From: Sinomonas cyclohexanicum
Lineage (GTDB): Bacteria > Actinomycetota > Actinomycetes > Actinomycetales > Micrococcaceae
Direction of reading: 5' to 3'
DNA length: 64,000 nucleotides
NCBI RefSeq assembly: GCF_020886775.1
Contig: NZ_AP024525.1
Span: 372,001-436,000, forward strand
The notes beneath the pieces were generated by a model, which did not search any database, was not told where the DNA came from, and was given only the letters and a program-made list of their open reading frames with translations. Position 1 is the stretch's first letter. Each line of letters begins with the position of its first letter. This document shows positions 16,530-26,774 of this stretch, in pieces. A program made the position numbers and the translations under genes.

Positions 16530-17327
16530 ATGTCCCTCGCTCCCAGCGACGTGCGCGAGAAGTCCAAGGTCCCCGCCGCGGAGAGCACGCTCCGCATCCT
16601 GCGGCTGCTCGCGTCGCGGCGCGGGCCGCAGCCGGCATCGGCGATCGCGGCCCAGCTCGGGCTCCCGCGCTCCACCGTGTACCACCTGCTGGCGGTGATG
16701 GAGGAGAACGGGTTTGTGATGCACCTCGTGGAGGAGCAGCGGTTCGGGCTCGGGATCGCCGCGTTCGAGCTCTCGAGCGCGTACTCGCGGCAGGAGCCGC
16801 TCTCGCGGCTCGGCCGGCCGGTGCTCGCCGCGCTGGTCGACGCGATCGGGGAGAGTGCCCATCTGGCGGTGCTGCACGGGCGGGACGTGTACTACATCGT
16901 CGAGGAGCGGGCCAAGAACCGGCCGTCGCTCGTGACTGACGTGGGCGTGCGGCTGCCGAGCCACCTCACCGCCAGCGGCCGCGCGATCCTCGCGGCGCTG
17001 CCGAAGTCGCAGGTCCGTGCGCTGTACCCGAACGCCGCCGCGTTCACGTCCCGCACCGAGGAAGGGGAACAGATCCGCTCCTACTCGGCGCTCCAGTCCG
17101 AGCTGGACCAGGTCCGGCAGCGCGGCTACGCGACGGAGGACGGCGAGGTCACGGGCGGGCTCGCGTCCGTCGCCGCCGCAGTCCTCGACCACACCGGTTG
17201 GCCGGCCGCCGCCGTCGCCGTGACGTTCGAGGGCGAGCGGGTCGGCGCGGAGCGGCGGGAGGAACTGTCCAAACGTGTGGCCAAGACGGCGGCGGAGCTC
17301 GCGTCGCGCATCTACGGGCGGGGTTAG
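16530..17327 (+). CDS. IclR-family regulator, candidate histidine-utilisation repressor
   Basis: A 265-residue IclR protein: winged helix at about residues 17-75 ([45 protein letters not shown]) and a C-terminal effector domain with [20 protein letters not shown] and [17 protein letters not shown]. Length and motifs are normal. AGGAATACCCG precedes the ATG at 16530. The same 17-bp palindrome occurs three times in the intergenic region with the permease, once before hutU (19269) and once before hutG (27843). That is the basis for calling this the regulator of a dispersed hut regulon; urocanate or histidine would be the likely inducer. Assignment is by operator distribution, not by sequence family. 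Confidence 0.5.
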   Translation: MSLAPSDVREKSKVPAAESTLRILRLLASRRGPQPASAIAAQLGLPRSTVYHLLAVMEENGFVMHLVEEQRFGLGIAAFELSSAYSRQEPLSRLGRPVLAALVDAIGESAHLAVLHGRDVYYIVEERAKNRPSLVTDVGVRLPSHLTASGRAILAALPKSQVRALYPNAAAFTSRTEEGEQIRSYSALQSELDQVRQRGYATEDGEVTGGLASVAAAVLDHTGWPAAAVAVTFEGERVGAERREELSKRVAKTAAELASRIYGRG

Positions 17328-17435
17328 GGGCCTCTTGACTCTGTGCGCAAGTGCCGTCTGACGCGTATGGTGTGCATCACATCGATGCCCGCCAGCGGTG
17401 CCTGCGCCGTGGGCGTCCCGTGCGTGAGGGGGGTC

Positions 17436-18764
17436 ATGGAGCGTGGACGGAGGGTCGGCCGGCGATCACGGCCGCCGCGACGGCGGTGGCCCAAGATCGT
17501 CCTTGCGGTATCCATCGTCGTGGTCCTTGCGGCCGTGGGCGGCGCCGTCTACGTCGCCCAGCTCGCAGCGCGGTTCAACTCGAACGTGCACCGCTCCGAC
17601 GCGCTCGCCCGGGCGGCCACGGAGCAGGCGGCGAGCCCGTCGCCGTCGTCCGTGATCCCGAAGCTGTCCAAGGACACCAACATCCTCATCATGGGCCTCG
17701 ACTCGCGCGTCGACGAGAACGGCCAGCCCCTCCCGCAGGACATCCAGAACGCCCTGCACGCCGGCGACGACTCGGTCGGCTTCTACAACGCCAACGTGCT
17801 CATGCTCGTGCACATCCCGGCGGACGGCTCGAAGTCCACGGCCATCTCGATCCCGCGAGACGACTACGTCGAGACGGCAGGCTTCCCCGGGGCCGGGTTC
17901 AAGACCAAGATCAAGGAGGCCTACAGCTACGGATTCGTCGCTGAGCAGTCGGCTCTCCTCGCCCAGGGCAAGCCCAACGACGACGCAACGTACCAGGCCG
18001 CCCGTGACGCCGGCCGCGCCGCCGAGATAGCCACCGTGTCCCAGTTCCTCGGCGGTGTGCAGATCGACCACTTCGTCGAGGTCACGATGGTGGCCTTCTA
18101 CGAGGTGGCGCTCGCGATCCAGCCCATCACGGTGTGCGTCCTGAGGCCTACGCAGGACACATTCTCCGGCGCGGACTTCAAGGCCGGCATGCAGCAGATC
18201 GACGCCCAGCAGGCCATGGCGTTCGTGCGCCAGCGCCGCGACACCTCGGACCCCACCTACGACTTCACGGACCTGGACCGCTCGCGCCGCCAGCAGGCGT
18301 ACATCGTCTCGGTCCTGCACCAGCTCAAGCAGGCCGGCACGTTCACCAACCTGCCCAAGATGGAGGCGGTCCTGGACGCGGTGAGCAAGAACATGGCCGT
18401 GGATCGCGGTCTGGACCTCCTGCAGCTCGCGCAGCAGGCCAGCTCGCTCACCGGCGGGAACGTCTCCTTCACCACCCTGCCGATCCTCGGCTTCGGCACC
18501 TCGCCCGAGGGCGCCTCGATCAACCTCGTGGACCTGGCGCAGATCCAGGGGATCGTCCGCGACCTCCTCGCCCCGGCTCCCGCACCCACGACGCCGCCGT
18601 CCCCGACCTTCGCTGCAGCCTCGCCGTCCGAGACTCCGACGGCCGCAGCGAGCGAGGGCACGCCGCAGGCCGCCGAGACCGCGACGCCCACCCCCACCCC
18701 CGCACCCACGTACGCTGACTGGCAGGGAGCGCTGCAGGGCGGCAGCGTCCCGTGCGTCAAGTAG
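17436..18764 (+). CDS. LytR-CpsA-Psr (LCP) family cell-wall glycopolymer transferase
   Basis: A 442-residue membrane-anchored protein. A basic N-terminus (RGRRVGRRSRPPRRRWPK) and one transmembrane helix (about 22-45) precede the extracytoplasmic LCP domain: NILIMGLDSRVDENG, FYNANVLMLVHIPADGSKSTAISIPRDDYVE, GVQIDHFVEVTM and AFVRQRRDTSDPTYDFTDLDRSRRQQAYI, the last with the conserved Arg/Asp residues that bind the polyprenyl-phosphate donor. LCP proteins attach teichoic-acid- or arabinogalactan-like polymers to peptidoglycan. The C-terminus has a Pro/Thr/Ala-rich stretch ending SVPCVK. GAGGGGGG lies four bases before the ATG at 17436; an earlier in-frame GTG at 17343 is less likely. Confidence 0.5.
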   Translation: MERGRRVGRRSRPPRRRWPKIVLAVSIVVVLAAVGGAVYVAQLAARFNSNVHRSDALARAATEQAASPSPSSVIPKLSKDTNILIMGLDSRVDENGQPLPQDIQNALHAGDDSVGFYNANVLMLVHIPADGSKSTAISIPRDDYVETAGFPGAGFKTKIKEAYSYGFVAEQSALLAQGKPNDDATYQAARDAGRAAEIATVSQFLGGVQIDHFVEVTMVAFYEVALAIQPITVCVLRPTQDTFSGADFKAGMQQIDAQQAMAFVRQRRDTSDPTYDFTDLDRSRRQQAYIVSVLHQLKQAGTFTNLPKMEAVLDAVSKNMAVDRGLDLLQLAQQASSLTGGNVSFTTLPILGFGTSPEGASINLVDLAQIQGIVRDLLAPAPAPTTPPSPTFAAASPSETPTAAASEGTPQAAETATPTPTPAPTYADWQGALQGGSVPCVK

Positions 18765-18799
18765 CTCCTGCGCAGGCCGCGACCCCGTAGGGTTGCCGG

Positions 18800-19216
18800 A
18801 TGATCCTGCGCACGTTCTCCGAGGCGGACCGCGAGGCCGTCATCGGGCTGTGGCACGAGGTCGGCCTCACACGGCCGTGGAACGATCCCGGCGCGGACAT
18901 CGACCGAGCGGCGGGCACGTGGCCGGACCTGTTTGTCGTCGCCGAGCGGGACGCCGCCGTGGTAGGCACGGCGATGGCCGGATATGACGGCCATCGGGGC
19001 TGGGTCTACTACCTCGCCGTCGCACCCCACAGCCAGCGCCAGGGCATCGGCCGGGCGCTGCTCGCCGAGGCGGAGGCACGTCTCACCTCGCTCGGCTGCC
19101 CGAAGGCCATGCTCATGGTCCGCAGAGGCAACGAGTCCGCGCACGGCTTCTACGGGAGCCTCGGCTACAGCGTGGACGAGGTCGAGACGTTCGGCAAGCG
19201 GCTCCTCGCAGACTGA
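18800..19216 (+). CDS. GNAT-family N-acetyltransferase (YpeA-like)
   Basis: A 138-residue GNAT protein. It has the YpeA-type start MILRTFSEADREAVIGLWHEVGLTRPWNDP, the acetyl-CoA motif QRQGIGRALLAEAE (Q/RxxGxG) after VYYLAVAPHS, and the C-terminal NESAHGFYGSLGYSVDEVETFGKRL. The whole domain is intact, unlike the remnant at 9333. TAGGGT at exactly -12 to -7 suggests a leaderless mRNA. The substrate of YpeA-type enzymes is unknown. It sits between the LCP and hut genes without obvious operon linkage. Confidence 0.5.
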   Translation: MILRTFSEADREAVIGLWHEVGLTRPWNDPGADIDRAAGTWPDLFVVAERDAAVVGTAMAGYDGHRGWVYYLAVAPHSQRQGIGRALLAEAEARLTSLGCPKAMLMVRRGNESAHGFYGSLGYSVDEVETFGKRLLAD

Positions 19217-19268
19217 CAGTGCCGGGCTGACCTCGCCGTCGTGCGCGGCAGCGGGACGCTCCGGGTAA

Positions 19269-19285
19269 GTCTGGAATCCCGGACA
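19269..19285. promoter_or_regulatory. Candidate hut operator D upstream of hutU
   Basis: GTCTGGAATCCCGGACA lies 110 bases before the hutU start in the 178-base gap after the GNAT gene, with one base different from operator B. A degenerate half-site (ATTCCGG) follows near 19304. Confidence 0.5.
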
Positions 19286-19394
19286 GCACCCCCTCCGATG
19301 CCCTGTATTCCGGCTCACAGCCGCGGTGTCATAGATACAGAAGGTCCGACGGACCACCAGACACCCCCCACAACATCACGACGCAGGAGTCACG

Positions 19395-21143
<1,749 letters not shown>

Positions 21144-21161
21144 GAACCGAAGGACCCTGAC

Positions 21162-22757
21162 ATGACCCTCACCGCTACCGATCTCCCCACCGAGGTCACC
21201 CTCTCCACCCACGGCCTCACCGCCGAGGACGTCGTGGCCGTAGCCCGCCACGGCGCCAAGGTCACGATCGCGCCCGAGGCGATCGACGAGGTGGCCCGCG
21301 TCCGCGCCCACGTCGAGGCCCTCGCAGCCTCCGAGACCCCGGCCTACGGCATCTCCACCGGCTTCGGGGCCCTCGCGAACCTGCACATCCCGCAGGAGAA
21401 GCGCACGCAGCTGCAGAAGTCGCTCATCCGCTCGCACGCCGCGGGCATGGGCCCGGCCGTCGAGACCGAGGTGGCCCGCGCGCTCATGCTGCTGCGCGCC
21501 AAAACCCTCGCCTCTGGCCGCACCGGCGTCCGCCCGGTGATCCTCGAGACGTTCGTCGCCTTCCTCAACACGGGCATCACCCCCGTGATCCGCGAGTTCG
21601 GCTCGCTCGGCTGCTCCGGCGACCTCGCCCCGCTCTCCCACGTCGCCCTCGTGCTCATGGGCGAGGGAGAGGCGTTCGGGCCCGACGGCGAGCGGTTCGG
21701 CGGCGCGGGCGAGCGTCCCGTTGCGGAGCTGCTCGCCGAGCACGGCATCGAGCCGATCGTCCTCGCGGAGAAGGAGGGCCTGGCCCTCGTCAACGGCACC
21801 GAGGGCATGCTCGGCATGCTGCTGATGGCGCTCGCGGACCTGCGCCAGCTGGTCAAGACCGCGGACGTCACCGCGGCCCTGTCCGTGGACGGCCTCATGG
21901 GCACCGACCAGGTGTTCCTGCCCGAGCTGCACGCCCCGCTGCGCCCGCACCCGGGGCAGGCGGATTCCGCGGCGAACATGCTCGCCGTGCTCGCCGGCTC
22001 GAAGATCGTCGAGTCCCACAAGGTCGGCGACAACCGGGTCCAGGACGCCTACTCGTTGCGCTGCGCCCCGCAGGTGGCCGGTGCCGTCCGCGACACGATC
22101 GCCCACGCCGAGACGGTCGCGTCCCGCGAGCTGGACGCCGCGATCGACAACCCCGTGGTCCTGCCGGACGGCCGGGTGTCCTCGAACGGCAACTTCCACG
22201 GCGCCCCCGTCGCGTACGTGCTGGACTTCCTGGCGATCGCCGTGGCAGACCTCGCCTCGATGGCCGAGCGCCGCACCGACCGCATGCTGGACCCGGCCCG
22301 CTCGCACGGCCTCCCCGCGTTCCTCGCCCACGATCCCGGCGTTGACTCGGGCCTCATGATTGCCCAGTACACGCAGGCCGGCCTCGTCTCGGACTGCAAG
22401 CGCCTGGCCGTCCCGGCGTCCGTGGACTCGATCCCGAGCTCCGCGATGCAGGAGGACCACGTGTCCATGGGGTGGCACGCCGCCCGCAAGCTGCGCAAGG
22501 CCGTGGACAACCTGCGCCGTGTCCTCGCGATCGAGCTCGTCACGGCGGCCCGCGCGATCGACATCCGCACTGAGGCGTCCGACGGCGCGCTGGTCCCCGG
22601 TCCGGGAGGCGCGGCGGCCATCGAGGTGCTCCGCCGGGCGGTCCCCGGGCCGGGCACGGACCGGTTCATGTCTCCCGAGCTTGAGGCAGCCGACCGCGTC
22701 CTCGCGGAGGGCAACTTCGTCGCGGCGGTGAGCGCCGCCGTCGGCGGTCTTCGCTAG
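21162..22757 (+). CDS. hutH: Histidine ammonia-lyase with Cys-Ser-Gly MIO motif
   Basis: A 531-residue ammonia-lyase, converting histidine to urocanate and ammonia; first step of the hut pathway. The prosthetic MIO group forms from a tripeptide, usually Ala-Ser-Gly; here GSLGCSGDLAPLSH gives Cys151-Ser152-Gly153 (Cys codon TGC at 21612). The published family pattern allows Cys at this position, so activity is expected. Other hallmarks are the YGISTGFGALAN loop with the catalytic Tyr and the VQDAYSLRCAPQVAGAVRD helix. The order hutU-hutH with an 18-base gap supports co-transcription. A perfect palindrome (22786-22803) follows. Confidence 0.5.
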   Translation: MTLTATDLPTEVTLSTHGLTAEDVVAVARHGAKVTIAPEAIDEVARVRAHVEALAASETPAYGISTGFGALANLHIPQEKRTQLQKSLIRSHAAGMGPAVETEVARALMLLRAKTLASGRTGVRPVILETFVAFLNTGITPVIREFGSLGCSGDLAPLSHVALVLMGEGEAFGPDGERFGGAGERPVAELLAEHGIEPIVLAEKEGLALVNGTEGMLGMLLMALADLRQLVKTADVTAALSVDGLMGTDQVFLPELHAPLRPHPGQADSAANMLAVLAGSKIVESHKVGDNRVQDAYSLRCAPQVAGAVRDTIAHAETVASRELDAAIDNPVVLPDGRVSSNGNFHGAPVAYVLDFLAIAVADLASMAERRTDRMLDPARSHGLPAFLAHDPGVDSGLMIAQYTQAGLVSDCKRLAVPASVDSIPSSAMQEDHVSMGWHAARKLRKAVDNLRRVLAIELVTAARAIDIRTEASDGALVPGPGGAAAIEVLRRAVPGPGTDRFMSPELEAADRVLAEGNFVAAVSAAVGGLR

Positions 22758-22785
22758 CCCTCCACACCGGCTGTCGGACTGCACA

Positions 22786-22803
22786 ACGGTTCCGCGGAAC
22801 CGT
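22786..22803 (+). terminator. Possible terminator or processing hairpin after hutH
   Basis: ACGGTTCCGCGGAACCGT is a perfect 18-bp palindrome 28 bases after the hutH stop. It has no loop-friendly centre and no T-run, so it may instead be a protein-binding site; the terminator call is weak. Confidence 0.5.
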
Positions 22804-22849
22804 GGTCAGACCCTACATAGCGGCGCGCCGCAGAAGCCGATAGAAAGAG

Positions 22850-22874
22850 GTGTCCGCCATCACAGGGCGGACAC
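22850..22874 (+). promoter_or_regulatory. Leader hairpin upstream of the 77-residue gene
   Basis: A perfect 9-bp stem (GTGTCCGCC / GGCGGACAC) with loop ATCACAG lies 73 bases before the start of the small gene at 22948. It could be a transcript leader structure or a late terminator for hutUH; no T-run follows, which favours the leader reading. Confidence 0.5.
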
Positions 22875-22947
22875 TGAGGGCATCAGGCGCTGCCGTCAGC
22901 ACCATCACAACAACAGGACCAAGGTCTACACAAAGGAGTGGAGAGCA

Positions 22948-23181
22948 ATGAAGGCACGTGGAGCGGTACTGACCCGAAGGGGTGCGTACCAGGCGCCAGT
23001 GGAGAACTGGACCCAGCTCGCGGTGGGGGAAGTTGTTGAAGTGGTGAGGCACGCGCAGGTCGTGGCCCGCGGGGCGGTCGAGGAGGTCTCCCTCAGCGGG
23101 AACGTCCTCTGGCTCGTCTCCGGCGCGCAGGAGCGCCAACTGTGCCTCAAGTCGGATGGGGTGATCGTCCGCCGCGGCTGA
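22948..23181 (+). CDS. Small hypothetical protein, beta-rich
   Basis: A 77-residue protein that I do not recognise. It alternates short predicted strands (AVGEVVEVVRHAQVVARGAVEEVSLSGNVLWLVS) and has no membrane segment or signal peptide, so a small SH3-like barrel is plausible. AAGGAGTGGAG lies five bases upstream of the ATG, a strong ribosome-binding site, and a perfect 14-bp terminator follows. A leader of at least 100 bases holds a stable hairpin. The strong translation and termination signals argue that it is a real gene. Confidence 0.5.
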   Translation: MKARGAVLTRRGAYQAPVENWTQLAVGEVVEVVRHAQVVARGAVEEVSLSGNVLWLVSGAQERQLCLKSDGVIVRRG

Positions 23182-23228
23182 GCCACCGCTCGCCGCAGCG
23201 GTTGCCTCGCAGGAGGCTCGCAACGTGA

Positions 23229-23260
23229 GGAAGGCCCGCACCTACCGGTGCGGGCCTTCC
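23229..23260. terminator. Bidirectional terminator
   Basis: A perfect 14-bp stem (GGAAGGCCCGCACC, 23229-23242, with its complement at 23247-23260) and a 4-base loop TACC. The arm ends give TTCC on either strand. It lies between the convergent small gene and the MFS-USP gene and probably ends both. Confidence 0.5.
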
Positions 23261-23278
23261 TTGCTGTCGGGCACGGTC

Positions 23279-24961
23279 CTACGCCGGTGGCGCCTCCACC
23301 CCGAGGTCCACCATGACCAGCTCGGGTGAGTGCGCGCCGTCGTGCGCTGTGCCCGCGGCGGCTTCCAGGCTCGCCGCGAGGTGCCGGCCCACCGGGCCGT
23401 GCGGCGTCTTGCGCACCACGAGCGCGAGTGCCCCGGCGTCGGCGGCGTGCCTGGCGAGGACGTCGGCGGTCGCGGCGTGGTCGCCCACGCTGTGCAGGAC
23501 GAGGCCGCGGACCGCGGTGCCCTCGGCCGCGAGCCGGTCCACGTGCGCGGACACCGTCGCCCGGGCCTCCTCCTCGGTCTCGGGGCTGATGGTGAGCTCC
23601 TCGACGATGTCCGTTTCGCGGACGTGGACGATCTCGAGCGGTGCGCCCTCGCGCGCGGCGATCTCGGCGGCGCGGTCCACCATCGCGGCCGCCTCCGCGT
23701 TGGGCCGCACGGCCACGACGACGGGCCGCCCCGTGGCGGCCCGGCCGAGCGGCTCGAGCGTGGGAAGCACGACGTCGGCCTCCTCCGCCCGCTCGGCCTT
23801 CGCCACGAGCTTCGCGCCGGACGCGAGCACGGGGATGGCCAGCAGGAACGCGGCCGCGCCGACCCAGAACGCGACGCTCTGGTTCGTGGCCTCGGCGATC
23901 TTGCCGGCTACGAACGGCGCGAGCCCGCCGCCGATGAACCGCACGAACCCGTAGGCGGAGGACGCCACGGGCCGCTCCACAGGCGCCACGAGCATGACCG
24001 CCTGGGTGGTGAGCGTGTTGTTGATGCCGATGAACGCGCCGCTGACGATCACCGCGACGATCACGACGGCGGGCTCGTGCACCCCGAGCGCGATGACCGC
24101 CATGACGATGGCCAGCCCAGCCATGTTCGCGTACAGGACTGCGACCGTCCCGAAGCGGCGCTGGAGCCGGGGCGCGAGGAACACGGCGAACACGGCCACG
24201 AGGATGCCCCAGCCGAAGAAGACGAGGCCGAGCTCGTGCGGCCCGAGCTCCATGGGGTAGGGAGCGTAGCCGAGCATCGTGAAGAAGCCCCAGTTGTACA
24301 GCAGCGCCACGAGGCCCATGATCAGCAGGCCGCGGTGCTTGAGGGCCGTGAGCGGGGCGCTGAGCTTGGTCTTGACGGCCGGCTTGGGCTGCTGGGGCAC
24401 GAACAGGAGCGTCGCGATGAGTGCGATCGCCATGAGCGCGGCGACGCCGTAGAACGGGCCTCGCCACGAGATGCTCCCGAGCTCCCCGCCGAGCAGCGGC
24501 CCGACGGCGATGCCGATCCCGAGGGCCGTCTCGTACAGGATGATCGCGCCGCCGAACCCGCCCTTCGCGGACGCGACGATCACGGCGAGGCTCGTGGCGA
24601 TGAACAGCGCGTTGCCCAGGCCCCAGCCGGCGCGGAAGCCGATGATCCCGCCGATCGTGTCCGAGGTGCCGGCGAGGGCCGAGAACACGACGATGAGCGC
24701 GAGCCCGAGGATGAGCGTCCACTTGGCGCCAATCCGGGCCGAAACCCAGCCGACGCCGAGCATCGCCACCGCGGTGACGACGAGGTAGCTCGTGAACAGG
24801 AGCGAGACGTCGCTCGGGCTCGCGTGCAGGCCTGAGGCCAGCGCGGGCAGGATCGGGTCGACGAGCCCGATGCCCATGAAGGAGATGACGCAGGCGAAGG
24901 CGACCGCCCACACCGCCTTGGGCTGCTTGAACGGGCTGACGGGCTTGCCGTGGGTGCTCAT
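23279..24961 (-). CDS. MFS transporter fused to a C-terminal universal stress protein domain
   Basis: A 560-residue protein. Residues 15-395 form a 12-helix MFS drug-exporter-like transporter (FACVISFMGIGLVDPILPALASGL; VGWVSARIGAKWTLILG; SAKGGFGGAIILYETALGIGIAVGPLLGG, an exporter-type motif C region). Residues about 415-560 form a soluble USP-like alpha/beta domain (RPVVVAVRPNAEAAAMVDRAAEIAAREGAPLEIVHV...GALALVVRKTPHGPVGRHLAAS). Stand-alone exporters end near residue 400, so this is a fusion. The gene is translationally coupled (ATGA) to the MarR gene that precedes it, a typical regulator-pump pair. Confidence 0.5.
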   Translation of the reverse strand: MSTHGKPVSPFKQPKAVWAVAFACVISFMGIGLVDPILPALASGLHASPSDVSLLFTSYLVVTAVAMLGVGWVSARIGAKWTLILGLALIVVFSALAGTSDTIGGIIGFRAGWGLGNALFIATSLAVIVASAKGGFGGAIILYETALGIGIAVGPLLGGELGSISWRGPFYGVAALMAIALIATLLFVPQQPKPAVKTKLSAPLTALKHRGLLIMGLVALLYNWGFFTMLGYAPYPMELGPHELGLVFFGWGILVAVFAVFLAPRLQRRFGTVAVLYANMAGLAIVMAVIALGVHEPAVVIVAVIVSGAFIGINNTLTTQAVMLVAPVERPVASSAYGFVRFIGGGLAPFVAGKIAEATNQSVAFWVGAAAFLLAIPVLASGAKLVAKAERAEEADVVLPTLEPLGRAATGRPVVVAVRPNAEAAAMVDRAAEIAAREGAPLEIVHVRETDIVEELTISPETEEEARATVSAHVDRLAAEGTAVRGLVLHSVGDHAATADVLARHAADAGALALVVRKTPHGPVGRHLAASLEAAAGTAHDGAHSPELVMVDLGVEAPPA

Positions 24962-25434
24962 GATTCCTTCCGTCTGGTGATCTGGTCGGAGCTGCTCGGC
25001 TCGGAGGCGACGAGGCGCTCGAGCGCGGGCAGGGCCGCAGCGATCGCGGCGCGGTCGGCCGGGGCCATGCCGGCGAGCAGGTCCTCGAGGAACTCGACGC
25101 GCTGTGCCCGGCGGCCGTCGAGGACGTCCCGCCCGGCGCGGGTGACGTCCACGAGGACGCTGCGGCGGTCGCCCTCGGGGACGCGGCGGGTGAGGAGCCC
25201 CTCGCCCTCGAGCCGCGCCACGAGCTGGGTCATGGCCGGCTGCGAGACGCCCTCGGCGTGGGCGAGCTCGGTGATCCGCAGGGGCCCCTCGTCGCGCAGC
25301 CGGGCGAGCGTGCTCGCGGCCGACTGCGAGATCTGCCCCACCGCGTACACCGTGCGCAGGCGCCGCACGAGCCGCTCGAGCAGGACCGAGAAGCGCCCGA
25401 CGAGCTCGGGATCGGACGCGTGAGGAGATTGCAT
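24958..25434 (-). CDS. MarR-family transcriptional regulator
   Basis: A 158-residue MarR protein with the winged helix at about residues 37-105 (SAASTLARLRDEGPLRITELAHAEGVSQPAMTQLVARLEGEGLLTRRVPEGDRRSVLVDVTRAG). The family represses efflux genes and releases DNA on binding phenolic or drug-like ligands. CATAAT lies exactly 12-7 bases before the ATG, indicating a leaderless transcript, and two palindromes at 25432-25463 overlap this promoter. The stop overlaps the start of the MFS-USP gene, so the pump is in the same operon and autoregulation is expected. Confidence 0.5.
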   Translation of the reverse strand: MQSPHASDPELVGRFSVLLERLVRRLRTVYAVGQISQSAASTLARLRDEGPLRITELAHAEGVSQPAMTQLVARLEGEGLLTRRVPEGDRRSVLVDVTRAGRDVLDGRRAQRVEFLEDLLAGMAPADRAAIAAALPALERLVASEPSSSDQITRRKES

Positions 25435-25463
25435 AAGGGGATTATGACATAAGGGACTTATGT
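25432..25463. promoter_or_regulatory. Tandem MarR operator boxes between divergent genes
   Basis: CATAAGGGGATTATG (25432-25446) and ACATAAGGGACTTATGT (25447-25463, perfect 7-bp arms) lie back to back. The first covers the MarR start codon and its -10 box; the second reaches to within 10 bases of the -10 box (TATGCT, 25473-25478) of the divergent membrane-protein gene, so both could be controlled. Confidence 0.5.
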
Positions 25464-25484
25464 ATCGATCGATATGCTGGCCCC

Positions 25485-26714
25485 GTGACGATCATCCTGC
25501 CGGATGAGCCGGGCCCGGGAGCGGCCGCCGCCGCGTGGCTCGCCGCGGTCCTCTGCGCCGCGCTCGCGGTGTGGGCCTGGGGCAACGCGCACGACGGCGC
25601 GCGCCTCCTCTCGCGGCGCCTTGCCTGGCTCGGGGCTGCCGGCGCGGCGGGCTCGGGGGCCCTCCTCGGCCTGTCGGTGGCGGCCCGGTCTGCGGGTCCG
25701 ACGGCTTGGGCCGGTACCCCGATCGTGGTCCTCGCCGCGGCCGCGCTCGCCGTCGCCTCCGCCGCGCTCCGGACCCGGCGTGATGTGCTCGCCGGCCGCC
25801 TCCCGGAGCTCTCGAGCGTGGCGGTGCCCGGCGCCGTCGTGCGTGCGTCGGCGAGCTGGCGGCGGGAGGCGAGGGCCGGCGTCGTGCGCTGGTGGTACGG
25901 CCTGCGCGATGCCCCGGGGCCCGCTCACCGCCACGGCTCCGGGCGGCGGCGCGGGCTCGTGGGGGCGCTCGTGCTGCTCGCGCTCGCGGCGATGCTCGTC
26001 AACGGGCTCCTCGGGTACCACGCGGCGGGCGTGGTGGTGAGCCAGTACGCGACGCTCGTCGGGCTGAGCGTGCTGCTCGCCTCGACTCCGGGGGTGGTCG
26101 GGGCGTGGCTCGCGATCGTGCTCGCGAGCGGCCGGCCGAGGATCGGTGCGTCCCTGGCCATGGCGGGGGACTACGCGGGGCGGGGGCTCGTGTGCGGGTT
26201 CGTGGTGGGGATCGCCGCGTTCGGGCTCGACCGCCTGGCCGCCCAGACGTCCCACCCCGCGCTGGCCGTGTTCCGGGCCACCGAGATGGGCGATTGGCTC
26301 ACCACGCTCCTCACGCTCTCAGCGACCGGGACCATGATCGGCTTCGCGCTCTCGCAGCTGCGGCTCGTGGACCTCGCGTGCCGGGCCTCGCGGTACCCCA
26401 AGGTCGCATGGCTCGCCGCGCCGCCCCTGGTCTTCGCGGCGCTGTCCCTGCTCTCCGGGCTGCTCCTCGACCCCCGCGGGATCTACCTGGCCCTCGTGGC
26501 GGACGTGACCCGCGGGCTCCCGCCCGTTCCGCCCGCGGGCCTCACGGACGAGCTGGTCCTCGACGACAGCCGGTACGCGTTCGCCGTCGACCAGACCGGC
26601 GCGCTCGCATTCATCCCGGACCCGCTGTGGCTCGCCGGGCTGTGGGCCGCGGCGGCGGCCGTGTTCCTGTGGGGGATCCAGTGGAGGGGCGAGGGCAGGC
26701 CCGCGGCGGCATAA
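25485..26714 (+). CDS. Hypothetical multi-pass membrane protein
   Basis: A 409-residue protein not recognised. Hydrophobic segments lie at about residues 16-32, 46-66, 77-95, 162-182, 190-212, 235-255, 283-300, 315-338 and near the C-terminus (LAGLWAAAAAVFLWGI), consistent with 8-9 membrane helices. A basic loop (RREARAGVVRWWYGLRD) separates the first three from the rest. GTG start with TATGCT at exactly -12 to -7, so probably leaderless. It diverges from the MarR-MFS operon and may share its operators, which suggests, but does not prove, a role in the same stress response. Confidence 0.5.
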   Translation: MTIILPDEPGPGAAAAAWLAAVLCAALAVWAWGNAHDGARLLSRRLAWLGAAGAAGSGALLGLSVAARSAGPTAWAGTPIVVLAAAALAVASAALRTRRDVLAGRLPELSSVAVPGAVVRASASWRREARAGVVRWWYGLRDAPGPAHRHGSGRRRGLVGALVLLALAAMLVNGLLGYHAAGVVVSQYATLVGLSVLLASTPGVVGAWLAIVLASGRPRIGASLAMAGDYAGRGLVCGFVVGIAAFGLDRLAAQTSHPALAVFRATEMGDWLTTLLTLSATGTMIGFALSQLRLVDLACRASRYPKVAWLAAPPLVFAALSLLSGLLLDPRGIYLALVADVTRGLPPVPPAGLTDELVLDDSRYAFAVDQTGALAFIPDPLWLAGLWAAAAAVFLWGIQWRGEGRPAAA

Positions 26715-26774
26715 CAGGCCGTGGCCGCGGCCTGCTATGCCGCCCAGGGCCTGCCATGCCGATTGAGCGAGCCG

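Noticed and set aside
22786-22803. Confident Rho-independent terminator after hutH
   Set aside because: The palindrome has no loop and no T-run; kept only as a weak call.
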